The position numbers were made by a program, and so were the translations under genes. The notes beneath the pieces are model-generated. The model saw nothing but the letters and a program-made list of their open reading frames with translations, was not told the DNA's origin and made no database searches. A DNA stretch of 64,000 nucleotides, taken from assembly GCA_030693535.1 (NCBI GenBank), contig JAUYAL010000075.1:1-64000 (forward strand), in the 5' to 3' direction. This stretch comes from Methylotenera sp. (GTDB taxonomy: Bacteria; Pseudomonadota; Gammaproteobacteria; Burkholderiales; Methylophilaceae). This document shows, piece by piece, positions 37,985 through 47,492 of this stretch (the stretch's first letter is position 1; each line of letters opens with the position of its first letter).

Positions 37985-40576
37985 TTAAACTGGCCTGACT
38001 TCATTAAGAGAGTGCTGTAGCTGCCCGTGTTTGAAATAGGTGGCAGTCACGCTGTCAGATAATGTGGCGATTAAATAATATAAACGGCTCAGTGTTTGAT
38101 CTAAGTTTTCACGCACTTGTCCTTTTGTGGTTTTAATCAAGTCGTTTAAATTGGTTAAATCTAACAGGCTACAAGCCTCCAATATCAGGCGTTCTTCCAC
38201 ACTCAGCTGAGCGTTGTTTTGTTTGCGGGGCATTTTACTGACATGCTCTTGAATGCGGTTAAATTGGTAAGCTAAAGAACGTGGATTGTTTTTATCCAAC
38301 ATCAGCAATTCAATAAATGAAGGCAACTCTATGCTGTTGCGATAATGCTCACGGTAACAAATCAGGTTGTCGCTGGTTTCAAGTAATGATTCCATCAACA
38401 ATTGTTCAGTACTTGACGCTTGCGCGGTAGAAAAGCAACTGCGTAAAAGTGAAATCAGTAATAAAGCGCGCTCTAAACGACGACCTATATCTAGAAACAG
38501 CCAGCCATTGCCACGCGTCATGCTTTCCATAATCAAGCCGCTGAATGCTGATAGTGCGGTGATTAGCCTATCCATATGTTCTTGAATGTTCCACAACGTG
38601 GACTCTGTGAGTTGCTGCGATTGTTCTAAGTGCGACTTAATCTCATCCATCACCCGCCATGTATCGGATGACCACAAATTACGCACGGTATAACCCGCTT
38701 GCACCAAACTACGCTGATTATTGGCTATGCTGCCGATTTTTTCTTCATCCAACATCAATGAAAGCAGTTCGCCATCTGGTGTTTGCAGTAATGCAGTTGC
38801 ATCTTTATTTTTCGAATCGCCTAAAAAGCCAGGGTAAGTATTGGTGATATTAGTCAGACCGCGCAAAATAGTGTGCAAGCTATGTTGAAAATGTACATTA
38901 CTGTTATCTGGATTGATATAAAGCTTTTTAACCGTGGTGCGCAACAGGCGAATGCTACCTTCAGTACGCTCTGCATAACGACCAACCCAAAACAGATTTT
39001 CGGCAACTCGACTAGATAATGTGCTGGTGTAACTGCCTCCTGTAAGTTCGGCATGCTTATTGATTATTGTGCTGTTTTGTTGGGCGCTATTGCCACCCAC
39101 TATCCACGTATCTTTACTCATGGCGCCTAACTGATTTGAAACTAGCACATCACCAGTTTGTGCTGCGCTACGTGTGAGGCTTCCTGGCATGAGGTTATAA
39201 CCGTGTTCTTGGGCGACCATAAAACAGCGCATCAGTGATTGACGCGGCTCTAAACGACCATCTACCAAAGAGGGCGCGGTAGAAAACATTTCATGTTCTT
39301 GCCCTACATAAAATGCGGGATTTGCACTAACACGATCGCGCCAATAAGCGATTTGTTGTCGACTGAGCAGGTGCCCAAATATTGAGGTCATCGCGCCACG
39401 GCAAATGTGTTTTATCACCAATTGATGAAGATTGTTCAGCACATAATCCAGCTCTTTGGGCTGACCGCACCACCAAGTGGCGGCGCTCGGCAAACGTAGT
39501 TGTTTGCCTAAAAAATATTCGGCAATTCTAGGTAAAAATGGCAACAAACCTGGGCTCTCCAATATGCCACTACCCAGTGGATTAGCAATGGTGACATTGC
39601 CTCTTCTCGCCACTTCTAGCAAACCTGGAATGCCCAAGCGAGAGTCTTCACGCAACTCAAGCGGATCACAAAACACATCATCCATGCGGCGCATAATGAC
39701 ATCAACACGTTGCAGACCGTTAAGCGATTTCAACCAAACAAAACCGTCGCGCACCGTTAGGTCATCACCTTGAACCAAGGGGTAGCCTAGATGTGATGCT
39801 AGATAAGCATGTTCAAAGAAAGTTTCATTATACGGGCCTGGCGTCAGCACCACCACTCTGGGCACATCGGCATTTTGTGGTGCAATTGCCTGCAGACCAT
39901 GACGTAGCGACTGAAAAAACCCATCCAAACGTTGTACTTGAGTTTCACGAAAAATATTAGGGAAAACGCGCGACATCGCCAGCCTGTTTTCCAAGGCATA
40001 ACCAGCGCCAGAAGGTGCTTGCGTGCGGTCACCAATAACCCACATACGATTATCAGGGCCACGCGCCAAATCTGCGGCGTACAGCACTAATTGATGCTTA
40101 CCAGGAATTTTAACTTTGTCACAGGCTCTTAAAAAGCCGCTATGATTGAAAAGCAGATTTATTGGCAACAAGCCCTTGCGCACTAATTCACGCGGGCCGT
40201 AAATATCTGTAAGAATTAAATTAAGCAGTTCTGCGCGTTCAAATAAGCCAGCTTCAATGTTAAGCCACTCGTCATTGGATATAAGCAGCGGAATAGGATC
40301 TAGCTGCCAAGGCCGACTACTGCCATCGGGGTCGCCGTACACATTGTAAGTCACGCCATTTTCGCGGAGCAATTTATGAATTTCATTCTGCCTTAAAGCA
40401 ATTTCACCTTGCCCTAATTTTTGTAAGGCTTGAATAAAATTGGCCCAATGCGGGCGCACCTCGCCAGATTGATCGAGCATTTCATCCAACAGGCTTGCTC
40501 CAGCCGAATAGCCAGCCGCATTAGCGAGCCAGACATTAGCTTTTGAAGCTGGTGAAAATTGATTTAAAGTTGCCAT
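37985..40576 (-). CDS. fused circularly permuted ATP-grasp / alpha-E protein (locus B)
   Basis: This 863-residue protein joins in one chain what locus A has as two genes. Residues about 1-480 are the circularly permuted ATP-grasp (GVTYNVYG near 60, DRTQAPSGAGYALENR near 175, VIMRRMDDVFCDPLELRED near 290). Residues about 510-863 are alpha-E (SSRVAENLFWVGRYAERTEGSIRLL). In place of the Gly-rich loop GSGGYGM of the separate protein it has CRGAMTSIFG, as in the fused subfamily. The start at ATG 40576 is favoured over GTG 40600 because it lies nearer the family start. It is divergent from the Anbu gene. Confidence 0.9.
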   Translation of the reverse strand: MATLNQFSPASKANVWLANAAGYSAGASLLDEMLDQSGEVRPHWANFIQALQKLGQGEIALRQNEIHKLLRENGVTYNVYGDPDGSSRPWQLDPIPLLISNDEWLNIEAGLFERAELLNLILTDIYGPRELVRKGLLPINLLFNHSGFLRACDKVKIPGKHQLVLYAADLARGPDNRMWVIGDRTQAPSGAGYALENRLAMSRVFPNIFRETQVQRLDGFFQSLRHGLQAIAPQNADVPRVVVLTPGPYNETFFEHAYLASHLGYPLVQGDDLTVRDGFVWLKSLNGLQRVDVIMRRMDDVFCDPLELREDSRLGIPGLLEVARRGNVTIANPLGSGILESPGLLPFLPRIAEYFLGKQLRLPSAATWWCGQPKELDYVLNNLHQLVIKHICRGAMTSIFGHLLSRQQIAYWRDRVSANPAFYVGQEHEMFSTAPSLVDGRLEPRQSLMRCFMVAQEHGYNLMPGSLTRSAAQTGDVLVSNQLGAMSKDTWIVGGNSAQQNSTIINKHAELTGGSYTSTLSSRVAENLFWVGRYAERTEGSIRLLRTTVKKLYINPDNSNVHFQHSLHTILRGLTNITNTYPGFLGDSKNKDATALLQTPDGELLSLMLDEEKIGSIANNQRSLVQAGYTVRNLWSSDTWRVMDEIKSHLEQSQQLTESTLWNIQEHMDRLITALSAFSGLIMESMTRGNGWLFLDIGRRLERALLLISLLRSCFSTAQASSTEQLLMESLLETSDNLICYREHYRNSIELPSFIELLMLDKNNPRSLAYQFNRIQEHVSKMPRKQNNAQLSVEERLILEACSLLDLTNLNDLIKTTKGQVRENLDQTLSRLYYLIATLSDSVTATYFKHGQLQHSLNEVRPV

Positions 40577-40777
40577 GTTGTATCTCAAAAACCTAAGCAC
40601 ATTTTAAGCTTAAATTCAGCTCAGCGGGTAAGTTGCATCACTAGACATAAATTTTAACGAATAAATACCTTGCATCACCTAAATGGAACTTGATTTAGCG
40701 TGATTTACAGCTCAAAAAAGTTGCTTGTTTAAGCATTAAAAAGTTATGATTGAAGCTTTATATATCAAGTTGCATTT

Positions 40778-41506
40778 ATGACCTATTGTGTAGGAATCTT
40801 ACTCGAAACAGGATTAGTAATGGCGTCTGATACACGCACTAATGCGGGTGTTGATCAGGTGGCGACCTTTCCAAAAATGACCACATTTGAAGTGTTCGGT
40901 GAACGTTCTATGGTTATGCTAACTGCGGGTAATCTAGCTGTCACGCAAGCAGTTCTTCAGCATTTGCATAAAGACATTGCTGCAAATGAAACTACCAATC
41001 TGCACAATGTGACCAATATGTTTGATGCCGCGCGAGCAGTTGGAGCGGCTATTCGTGCCGTGCATCGAGAAGATGCAGAACATTTAAGGCATCACAATAC
41101 GGATTTCAATATATCTGTTCTTTTTGCAGGGCAAATTGCTGGAGAAAGAACTCGACTTTTTACTATTTACTCTGCGGGCAACTTCATAGAAGCCAGTCAG
41201 GAAACGCCATACTTTCAAACAGGTGAAACCAAATATGGTAAACCTATTCTAGATCGCGTGATTAATTACAGAAGTAGCTTGGAAGATGCACTTAAATGTG
41301 TACTCATCTCATTTGACTCCACTATCCGTAGTAATGTTTCAGTCGATTTGCCTGTAGATGTATTGGTTTATCGAAATGATAAACTAAGTATGGACTGTAG
41401 TCATCGAGTGGTAAAAGACGACCCTTATTTCCTTGCAGTTCGTAAACATTGGGGAGAGGGTCTCCGTAAAGTTTTCTCTGAAATCCCAAATCCTGATTGG
41501 TGCTGA
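40778..41506 (+). CDS. Anbu, proteasome-like peptidase (locus B)
   Basis: This 242-residue Ntn-hydrolase-fold protein begins MTYCVGI, so removal of Met exposes Thr2 as nucleophile. ASDTRTNAGVDQ near 16-27 and FPKMTTF with the conserved Lys near 33 match the proteasome/HslV beta fold. Length and neighbours (transglutaminase and ATP-grasp/alpha-E fusion) identify it as Anbu (BPH). Anbu particles are ring- or lock-washer-like, and their natural substrate is unknown. It is divergently transcribed from the fusion gene across a 201-base gap with no clear sigma-54 sequence. Confidence 0.88.
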   Translation: MTYCVGILLETGLVMASDTRTNAGVDQVATFPKMTTFEVFGERSMVMLTAGNLAVTQAVLQHLHKDIAANETTNLHNVTNMFDAARAVGAAIRAVHREDAEHLRHHNTDFNISVLFAGQIAGERTRLFTIYSAGNFIEASQETPYFQTGETKYGKPILDRVINYRSSLEDALKCVLISFDSTIRSNVSVDLPVDVLVYRNDKLSMDCSHRVVKDDPYFLAVRKHWGEGLRKVFSEIPNPDWC

Positions 41507-41662
41507 TGAAGGTACTACAAGTACTTTCGATTTAGGCCCAGAGATAGTGCAAGGATTAACTTTTTGCAAAAGTCTCAGATATTACGCTTATATGAAATGA
41601 AAATCCCTCATAAATACAGGCTTTAAGGGGGATGTTCATACTTTATGAAACATACAAAAACA

Positions 41663-42529
41663 TCATTCAATATTTTGTATTTGTTCTCTCATCTGTTCAA
41701 TCAGCACTTTTAACTCCATCGACACTTGTGTTGTTTGAACTGAAACAGATTTTGATCCTAAAGTATTAGCTTCTCGATTCAGCTCTTGCATCAAAAAGTC
41801 TAAGCGCTTACCAGCAGGAGCTTGGCTACTCAAAATACGCTTAACTTCGCTCACGTGCGCTGTTAAGCGACTGAGCTCTTCGTCTACATCAATACGTTGC
41901 GCAAATAACACCAGCTCTTGCGAAATTCGTTCTTGATCTATATTTTTTAGAGTTTCTTGCAGCTTAGTTTCTAATTTGGTTTGATATTCTTTGGTAAGTG
42001 CAGGCAATAACGGTTTTACTTTTTCAACTAACACTTCAATTTGGCTAAGCCGCTCTAAAACCAATGCCTTAAGTTTTTCACCCTCGCGTGCGCGTGAGTT
42101 ATTTAACGATTGCAAGCCTGCTACTACTAATTTTTTAACATCCTCCACCAACGTATCGCTACTTAAATTATTACTTAACACCACGCCTGGCCAACGCAAT
42201 ATATCCGCCACGCTTAGCTCACGACTTTGTGGAAAATGTGCCTTGGCCTTGGCTTGCATCGCGGCCAACTGTTGCATTAAATTTTCATCTAACTGCGCTT
42301 CTTGGTTTGATTGTACGCGCTGAATTAAATTCACCTTGCATTCTACTTTGCCACGACTTAATTGTGCACCGATAAGCTCTCGTATCGCTGGCTCTAAGCT
42401 TCTTAAATTTTCATCAAGTTTAAAATGTAAATCTAAATAACGACTATTAACCGAGCGCAACTCCAATAAAAGCGTTGCATTATCTAATGGTTGTTCTAGC
42501 GCTGAGAAGCCCGTCATACTGAAAGTCAT
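41663..42529 (-). CDS. yicC: YicC family endoribonuclease-like protein
   Basis: This 288-residue protein begins MTFSMTGFSALEQP, the YicC signature (M-x-x-S-M-T-G), and ends in MREQIQNIE. The family is stress-linked and in E. coli acts as an endoribonuclease; the central coiled-coil part (about 110-230) and the C-terminal ELNREANTLGSKS motif are intact. It is divergent from the Ser/Thr kinase gene, as often in betaproteobacteria. Confidence 0.9.
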   Translation of the reverse strand: MTFSMTGFSALEQPLDNATLLLELRSVNSRYLDLHFKLDENLRSLEPAIRELIGAQLSRGKVECKVNLIQRVQSNQEAQLDENLMQQLAAMQAKAKAHFPQSRELSVADILRWPGVVLSNNLSSDTLVEDVKKLVVAGLQSLNNSRAREGEKLKALVLERLSQIEVLVEKVKPLLPALTKEYQTKLETKLQETLKNIDQERISQELVLFAQRIDVDEELSRLTAHVSEVKRILSSQAPAGKRLDFLMQELNREANTLGSKSVSVQTTQVSMELKVLIEQMREQIQNIE

Positions 42530-42739
42530 ATCGTTTATTTCCTAATAAATGCCGATTGAATTAGCGCTATGTTATCAAATGCCGACTGTTTTATGTCAGA
42601 ATAAAACACTAATATCTAAAAAAATAACTTTAATTACAATCAATTACGCGCTATATTGCTGAATGTACTATAAGTGTAATAAGTATTTATAGATAGATAA
42701 CTTTAAATAATGTAAGTAAATAGACAGAGCGTACACAAA

Positions 42740-43684
42740 GTGTCATCAACTCAAAATTTAGCATTACCTGCTGGATACTGGTTACAAGATTATGAAATTA
42801 GAAAAGTCTTGAGCTCCGGTGGGTTTAGCTTTGTCTATTTAGCGCGTGATAAAGACAAAAAAACCGTAGCCATTAAAGAGTACTTACCTACATCAATCGC
42901 ATTGCGCACTAATGGGGCAACCGTGTTACCTAATGCCGATGATGTGGCATTATTTAGACACGGCTTAAAGTGCTTTTTTGATGAGGGCCTAGCTCTCGCA
43001 AAAATTGACCATAAAAATATCGTACGCGTGTTGAATTTCTTTCGTGCCAACGAAACCGTCTATATGGTGATGCAGTATGAGCGAGGAAAATCACTGCAAG
43101 ACTATATTCTAGAGCATCAGGGTTTAGTGTCAGAGAAATTTATAAGGCGAGTATTCAGCGAGCTTTCTAATGGCTTACGCGAGGTACACACGCAAAAACT
43201 TTTGCATTTAGATATTAAGCCTGCCAACATTTATATTAGGCTAGATGGCTCTCCAGTATTGCTTGATTTTGGCTCAGCGCGGCAAGCATTAAATGAAAAT
43301 TTAGCGAAGTCTTCTCCCAGTTATACACCAGGTTTTGCATCCCCAGAGCAATACTATGACAGAAAATTACTTGGGCCTTGGAGTGACATTTATAGCATAG
43401 GTGCAACTATGTATTCATGCTTGACGCGCACGTCTCCTATGGCCGCTAATCTACGTATTAAAAATGACTTACTTACCCCAGCCGTAAAAATAGGTAACGA
43501 TAATTACTCTCAAGGCTTGCTCGAAATTATCGACAAATGCTTGAGTCTAGACTACCTTGAACGACCACAAAGCGTTTTTTCATTACAAAAATCGTTACTG
43601 GCATTCAGCCCTGCACTTAAGAAAAAAGCGAGTCTGATGAATAAAATCGTAGATGTACTCAATAAACCTATATCTATCAAATAA
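42740..43684 (+). CDS. serine/threonine protein kinase, Hanks type
   Basis: This 314-residue kinase lacks membrane helices and sensor domains. The Gly-rich loop is modified (LSSGGFSFVYLA), with Lys46 in AIKEYLP. The catalytic loop HLDIKPAN has D158 and N163, the DFG motif is at D176, and PGFASPEQY forms the APE-like segment. It starts with a GTG. It is followed 52 bases on by a PP2C phosphatase, so the two probably act as an opposing pair. Substrates are unknown. In this position of betaproteobacterial genomes the pair lies between yicC and rph. Confidence 0.92.
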   Translation: MSSTQNLALPAGYWLQDYEIRKVLSSGGFSFVYLARDKDKKTVAIKEYLPTSIALRTNGATVLPNADDVALFRHGLKCFFDEGLALAKIDHKNIVRVLNFFRANETVYMVMQYERGKSLQDYILEHQGLVSEKFIRRVFSELSNGLREVHTQKLLHLDIKPANIYIRLDGSPVLLDFGSARQALNENLAKSSPSYTPGFASPEQYYDRKLLGPWSDIYSIGATMYSCLTRTSPMAANLRIKNDLLTPAVKIGNDNYSQGLLEIIDKCLSLDYLERPQSVFSLQKSLLAFSPALKKKASLMNKIVDVLNKPISIK

Positions 43685-43736
43685 ATGTTGTTTTACTCAG
43701 CGCCTATTCAAATAACTATTCAATCAATATATCAAC

Positions 43737-44657
43737 ATGAAATTTACTATTTTTCAAAATAGCCGCCAAGGTCCTCGGCAATACAATCAAGATCGATTAG
43801 CTTATTCATACAGTAAAGATGCGCTATTGCTAGTGGTCGCCGACGGCATGGGCGGTTATAAAAATGGCGAACTAGCTGCGGAGCTTGCTGTTAAGATAAT
43901 GACGGAAGCTTTTCAGCGCTTAGCTGTGCCTACACTTTCTAGCCCTGCTAAATTTTTAATTGATCATATTCAGCAAATTCACGACATGATCGACCAGCTT
44001 ACACAGGAACGTGAAATGCTAGAATCGCCTCGCACTACTATAGTGGCCGCAGTGGTTCAACGAGGTATATTGTATTGTGCACATGTGGGAGATTCGCGGC
44101 TTTACCATTTTCGAGATGGGCATTTACTCTATCGCACTGAAGATCACTCAATTGTGCAGTCCATGTACAACAAAGGCATCATTTCTAAAGCTGACATGTC
44201 GGAACATCCTTATCGACACAAAGTTTATAGTTGTTTAGGCGGTGATACTCCACCAAAAATTGATCTTTCAGACCGATGCGAACTCGCTGAAGGCGATACT
44301 ATTTTATTATGTACAGATGGCGTTTGGGGCGCGGTTTCAGATGAACAGATGAAACGCAGTCTTAATAGTCCATCTATCAACGATGGTGTGACCGCATTAT
44401 TGAATCAAGCCGAATCAGTCAGCCAGGAACAAGGTGACAACATGAGCGCCATCGGCCTACAATGGGGCGATAAACAAAGTAGTAATTTAGCAGTTTCAAC
44501 CATTACCATGGCGCTAGGGTCTACCACAACCATCATGAACCCTGTGAAGAACCCAAACCAGCCTGATATCCAAATCAATCATGATTTTACTGACGATGAA
44601 ATTGAAAGTACCATTGAAGAAATACAAGAAGCATTAAGAAAAACCAAACGAAAATAA
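43737..44657 (+). CDS. PP2C family serine/threonine phosphatase
   Basis: This 306-residue metal-dependent phosphatase has the PP2C metal-binding residues: D19 in NQDR, D36 in ADGMGG, the AHVGDSRLY segment near 120, CTDGVWG near 198 and GDNMSAI near 243. The C-terminal 60 residues are acidic and linker-like. It most likely removes phosphates placed by the adjacent kinase. Confidence 0.93.
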   Translation: MKFTIFQNSRQGPRQYNQDRLAYSYSKDALLLVVADGMGGYKNGELAAELAVKIMTEAFQRLAVPTLSSPAKFLIDHIQQIHDMIDQLTQEREMLESPRTTIVAAVVQRGILYCAHVGDSRLYHFRDGHLLYRTEDHSIVQSMYNKGIISKADMSEHPYRHKVYSCLGGDTPPKIDLSDRCELAEGDTILLCTDGVWGAVSDEQMKRSLNSPSINDGVTALLNQAESVSQEQGDNMSAIGLQWGDKQSSNLAVSTITMALGSTTTIMNPVKNPNQPDIQINHDFTDDEIESTIEEIQEALRKTKRK

Positions 44658-44675
44658 ACCATTAGGATTAGTAGC

Positions 44676-45422
44676 ATGCAACCCAGCAATAACATTTTAA
44701 GCAACGTCAGACCCAGCGAACGCGCTCACAATCAATTACGTCAAATTGAAATTATTCGTCACTACACCAAGCACGCTGAGGGTTCGGTGCTAGTTAAATT
44801 CGGTGATACGCACGTATTATGTACGGCCAGCGTAGAAGAACGAGTACCTGGATTTTTAAAGGGGAAAGGTCAAGGCTGGGTCACCGCCGAATATGGCATG
44901 TTGCCACGCTCCACTGGTAGCCGCATGGATAGAGAAGCCGCTAAAGGTAAGCAATCTGGGCGTACGCAAGAAATTCAGCGTTTAATTGGTCGCTCACTGC
45001 GCGCTATTATTGATTTAGAAAAACTGGGCGAACGTAGCATTCAGATTGATTGCGATGTGATTCAGGCAGATGGTGGTACGCGTACCGCCAGCATTACTGG
45101 TGCATATGTTGCGCTACATGATGCAATTTCAACCCTACTAACCAGTGGTAAAATTACTGAAAATCCGCTTAAACAGGCCATCGCCGCGATTTCAGTCGGC
45201 GTTTATAAGGGTCAGCCGGTACTTGATTTAGACTATATTGAAGATTCTGATTGTGACACAGACATGAATGTAGTCATTACCGCGGATGGTGGTTTTGTGG
45301 AAATTCAAGGCACAGCTGAAGGCGAGCCATTTAGCCGTGATGCAATGAATGCCATGCTTGATTTAGCTGCACACGGCATTGGCCAACTGATTGCAAAACA
45401 AAATGAGGTGCTAAGTGTTTAG
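44676..45422 (+). CDS. rph: ribonuclease PH
   Basis: This 248-residue phosphorolytic exoribonuclease trims the 3' ends of tRNA precursors. The [11 protein letters not shown] start, [22 protein letters not shown] block and [16 protein letters not shown] motif are characteristic. It overlaps rdgB by 8 bases. Confidence 0.97.
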   Translation: MQPSNNILSNVRPSERAHNQLRQIEIIRHYTKHAEGSVLVKFGDTHVLCTASVEERVPGFLKGKGQGWVTAEYGMLPRSTGSRMDREAAKGKQSGRTQEIQRLIGRSLRAIIDLEKLGERSIQIDCDVIQADGGTRTASITGAYVALHDAISTLLTSGKITENPLKQAIAAISVGVYKGQPVLDLDYIEDSDCDTDMNVVITADGGFVEIQGTAEGEPFSRDAMNAMLDLAAHGIGQLIAKQNEVLSV

Positions 45423-46014
45423 CAAGCTAGTCATTGCTTCAGGCAACAAGGGTAAGCTGCGAGAAATTCAACACATACTCGCGCCACTAAAAATTGAAAT
45501 CATTCCGCAATCCTTTCTCAATGTACCTGAGTGCGAAGAGCCTTTTTGCACGTTTATTGAAAATGCATTGGCTAAAGCACGTCATGCCAGCAAGCATACA
45601 GGCTTACCAGCCTTGGCTGATGACTCTGGTTTATGCCTAGATGCGCTACAAGGCGCTCCAGGCGTTCTTTCAGCACGCTATGCTGGTGAGCCTAAGTCAG
45701 ATGAAGCCAACAACCAAAAATTACTACAAGTCATGGCAAACGAAAAAAATCGTCACGCACATTTTTACTGCGTGATGGTGCTGGTACGCCATGAACATGA
45801 CCCAGAACCCCTTATTGCAGAGGGTCAGTGGGCTGGTGAAATATTAAGCGAATATCGTGGAAATGATGGTTTTGGTTATGATCCACTTTTTCTTGATGCA
45901 AAAACAGGCAAAACAGTGGCAGAACTGCCGCTGGATATTAAAAGCCGTATCAGCCATCGCGGACATGCGATGGCAAAATTATTACAAAAGTTAGAAAGGT
46001 TAAGCCATGACTAA
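45415..46014 (+). CDS. rdgB: dITP/XTP pyrophosphatase (HAM1 family)
   Basis: This 199-residue enzyme removes non-canonical purine triphosphates. Motifs [10 protein letters not shown] at the N-terminus, [12 protein letters not shown] near 70, GFGYDPLF near 153 and SHRGHAM near the C-terminus are all present. It overlaps rph by 8 bases and the next small gene by 8, so translation is coupled. Confidence 0.96.
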   Translation: MFSKLVIASGNKGKLREIQHILAPLKIEIIPQSFLNVPECEEPFCTFIENALAKARHASKHTGLPALADDSGLCLDALQGAPGVLSARYAGEPKSDEANNQKLLQVMANEKNRHAHFYCVMVLVRHEHDPEPLIAEGQWAGEILSEYRGNDGFGYDPLFLDAKTGKTVAELPLDIKSRISHRGHAMAKLLQKLERLSHD

Positions 46015-46231
46015 GCTTAATCCTCAAGTATGGCCAAAATGGGTGCGTGATGACCAAAGCGTGGTGTCGTGCACAGAAAAAGTCAAAGTGATGACCGAGA
46101 ATTTTGATGAGATTAAACAAATCGCCCAAGATGCTTTGGAAGATGGCCTATTAATGGAAGTTTCAGAGCAGCAAATACGTGAGGCTTTGCATGCGCTAGT
46201 GGATTCATTGGTCAATCCTTACAAAAGGTAG
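46007..46231 (+). CDS. small conserved protein between rdgB and hemW
   Basis: This 74-residue soluble protein has the pattern WPKWVRDDQSVVSCTEKVKVM followed by acidic helices and ends VDSLVNPYKR. I recall similar short ORFs at this position in other betaproteobacteria but know no function. It overlaps rdgB by 8 bases. Its stop codon (TAG) is in the same frame as the following hemW, and its last codons supply hemW with an AAAAGG ribosome binding site. Confidence 0.75.
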   Translation: MTKLNPQVWPKWVRDDQSVVSCTEKVKVMTENFDEIKQIAQDALEDGLLMEVSEQQIREALHALVDSLVNPYKR

Positions 46232-46237
46232 CTCAGT

Positions 46238-47482
46238 ATTAAAAAAATCATCGAAATCAAAGCCGCTACAGACTTCAATGCCAAGCCCATCAACACTGTT
46301 GCACCACTAGCGGGTGAAGCGACTTTATCTGGACTGACAAACTCTCCACCACTCTCTTTATACATTCACATTCCTTGGTGTGTTCGTAAATGCCCATATT
46401 GTGATTTCAACTCACATGAAAATCGCCATCAAAATGGTGAAATTCCAGAGAGCGCTTATGTGGATGCATTAATTACAGACTTAGAACTTGCCACGCCCAA
46501 AGTGTGGGGGCGCAAAATTAAAAGCGTGTTTTTTGGCGGTGGCACCCCTAGCCTTTTTTCAGCAGAAGCCATATCTCGTATATTGAGCCATGTACGCATG
46601 CTCACCCCCTTGGAATTTGATGCAGAGGTCACATTAGAGGCTAATCCTGGTACAGTTGATGCTGCACATTTTGCAGGTTATAAGGAAGCAGGGGTCAATC
46701 GGCTTTCACTCGGCATTCAAAGTTTTAACAGTGATTATTTACAAGCCATTGGCCGTATACATGATAGTCAGCAAGCGGTTGATGCCGCTAAGCTAGCGCT
46801 TAATACTTTTGATCAAGTCAACTTAGACATCATGTATGGATTACCTAACCAAAGCCTGCAAGATGCACTCAAGGATGCACAAACTGCCATTGATTTGAAT
46901 CCTGCACATTTATCTTTTTATCATTTAACACTAGAGCCCAATACACCTTTTCACCACACGCCACCTAGCTTGCCAGACGATGATATTAGCGCTGAAATGC
47001 AATTAGCTATTGAGGCGTTATTAGCACAGTATGGTTACGAGCATTATGAAACCTCTGCTTTTGCAAAAAAAGGCAAGCAAGCCAAACACAACCTGAACTA
47101 TTGGCAATTTGGTGATTATTTAGGCATAGGTGCAGGCGCTCACAGCAAACTGAGTTATCACGATAAAATCATCCGTGAAGTTCGCGCTAAATACCCAAGA
47201 ACCTATATGGAAAAAGCCCTACAGGGTAAAAGCATAGACAGTGAATTGGCAATTAGCCAAGAAGATTTAGGCTTTGAATTTATGATGAATGCACTACGCC
47301 TGATTGAGGGTGTACCCATCAGTTTATTTCAACAACGCACGGGCTTAAACATCCATACGCTAGAAGCTGCAATTAAAAAAGCACAAAGCAAAGGCTTGCT
47401 AGAAATTAGCAATGGCATTATGCGACCAACATTATTAGGCCAGCGATTTTTAAATGAATTACTTGAGCTATTTTTGATATAA
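46238..47482 (+). CDS. hemW: HemW, radical SAM heme chaperone (unusual start codon)
   Basis: HemW carries heme and is related to coproporphyrinogen dehydrogenase HemN. The radical-SAM cluster C-x3-C-x2-C (CVRKCPYC) is at residues 48, 52 and 55 counted from 46238. FFGGGTPS and a C-terminal HemN domain follow. No ATG, GTG or TTG lies in frame between the stop at 46231 and the cysteines. The first normal start, GTG at 46460, would delete the cluster. ATT at 46238 has AAAAGG nine bases upstream and gives 414 residues; CTG at 46334 is an alternative. A missed base is also possible. The rph-rdgB-small ORF-hemW order is normal. Confidence 0.85.
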   Translation: MKKIIEIKAATDFNAKPINTVAPLAGEATLSGLTNSPPLSLYIHIPWCVRKCPYCDFNSHENRHQNGEIPESAYVDALITDLELATPKVWGRKIKSVFFGGGTPSLFSAEAISRILSHVRMLTPLEFDAEVTLEANPGTVDAAHFAGYKEAGVNRLSLGIQSFNSDYLQAIGRIHDSQQAVDAAKLALNTFDQVNLDIMYGLPNQSLQDALKDAQTAIDLNPAHLSFYHLTLEPNTPFHHTPPSLPDDDISAEMQLAIEALLAQYGYEHYETSAFAKKGKQAKHNLNYWQFGDYLGIGAGAHSKLSYHDKIIREVRAKYPRTYMEKALQGKSIDSELAISQEDLGFEFMMNALRLIEGVPISLFQQRTGLNIHTLEAAIKKAQSKGLLEISNGIMRPTLLGQRFLNELLELFLI

Positions 47483-47492
47483 GAAATTAAGC

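Noticed and set aside
40577..40777. Sigma-54 or NtrC sites between Anbu and the fused ATP-grasp gene
   Set aside because: I checked both strands for GG-N10-GC and found none in acceptable context.
41590..41640. Imperfect hairpin between Anbu and yicC as terminator
   Set aside because: Stem is short, the loop long (about 17 bases) and no T-run follows on either side.
46460..47482. HemW starting at the GTG at 46460
   Set aside because: This would remove the radical-SAM cysteines, which are encoded in the same open frame upstream.
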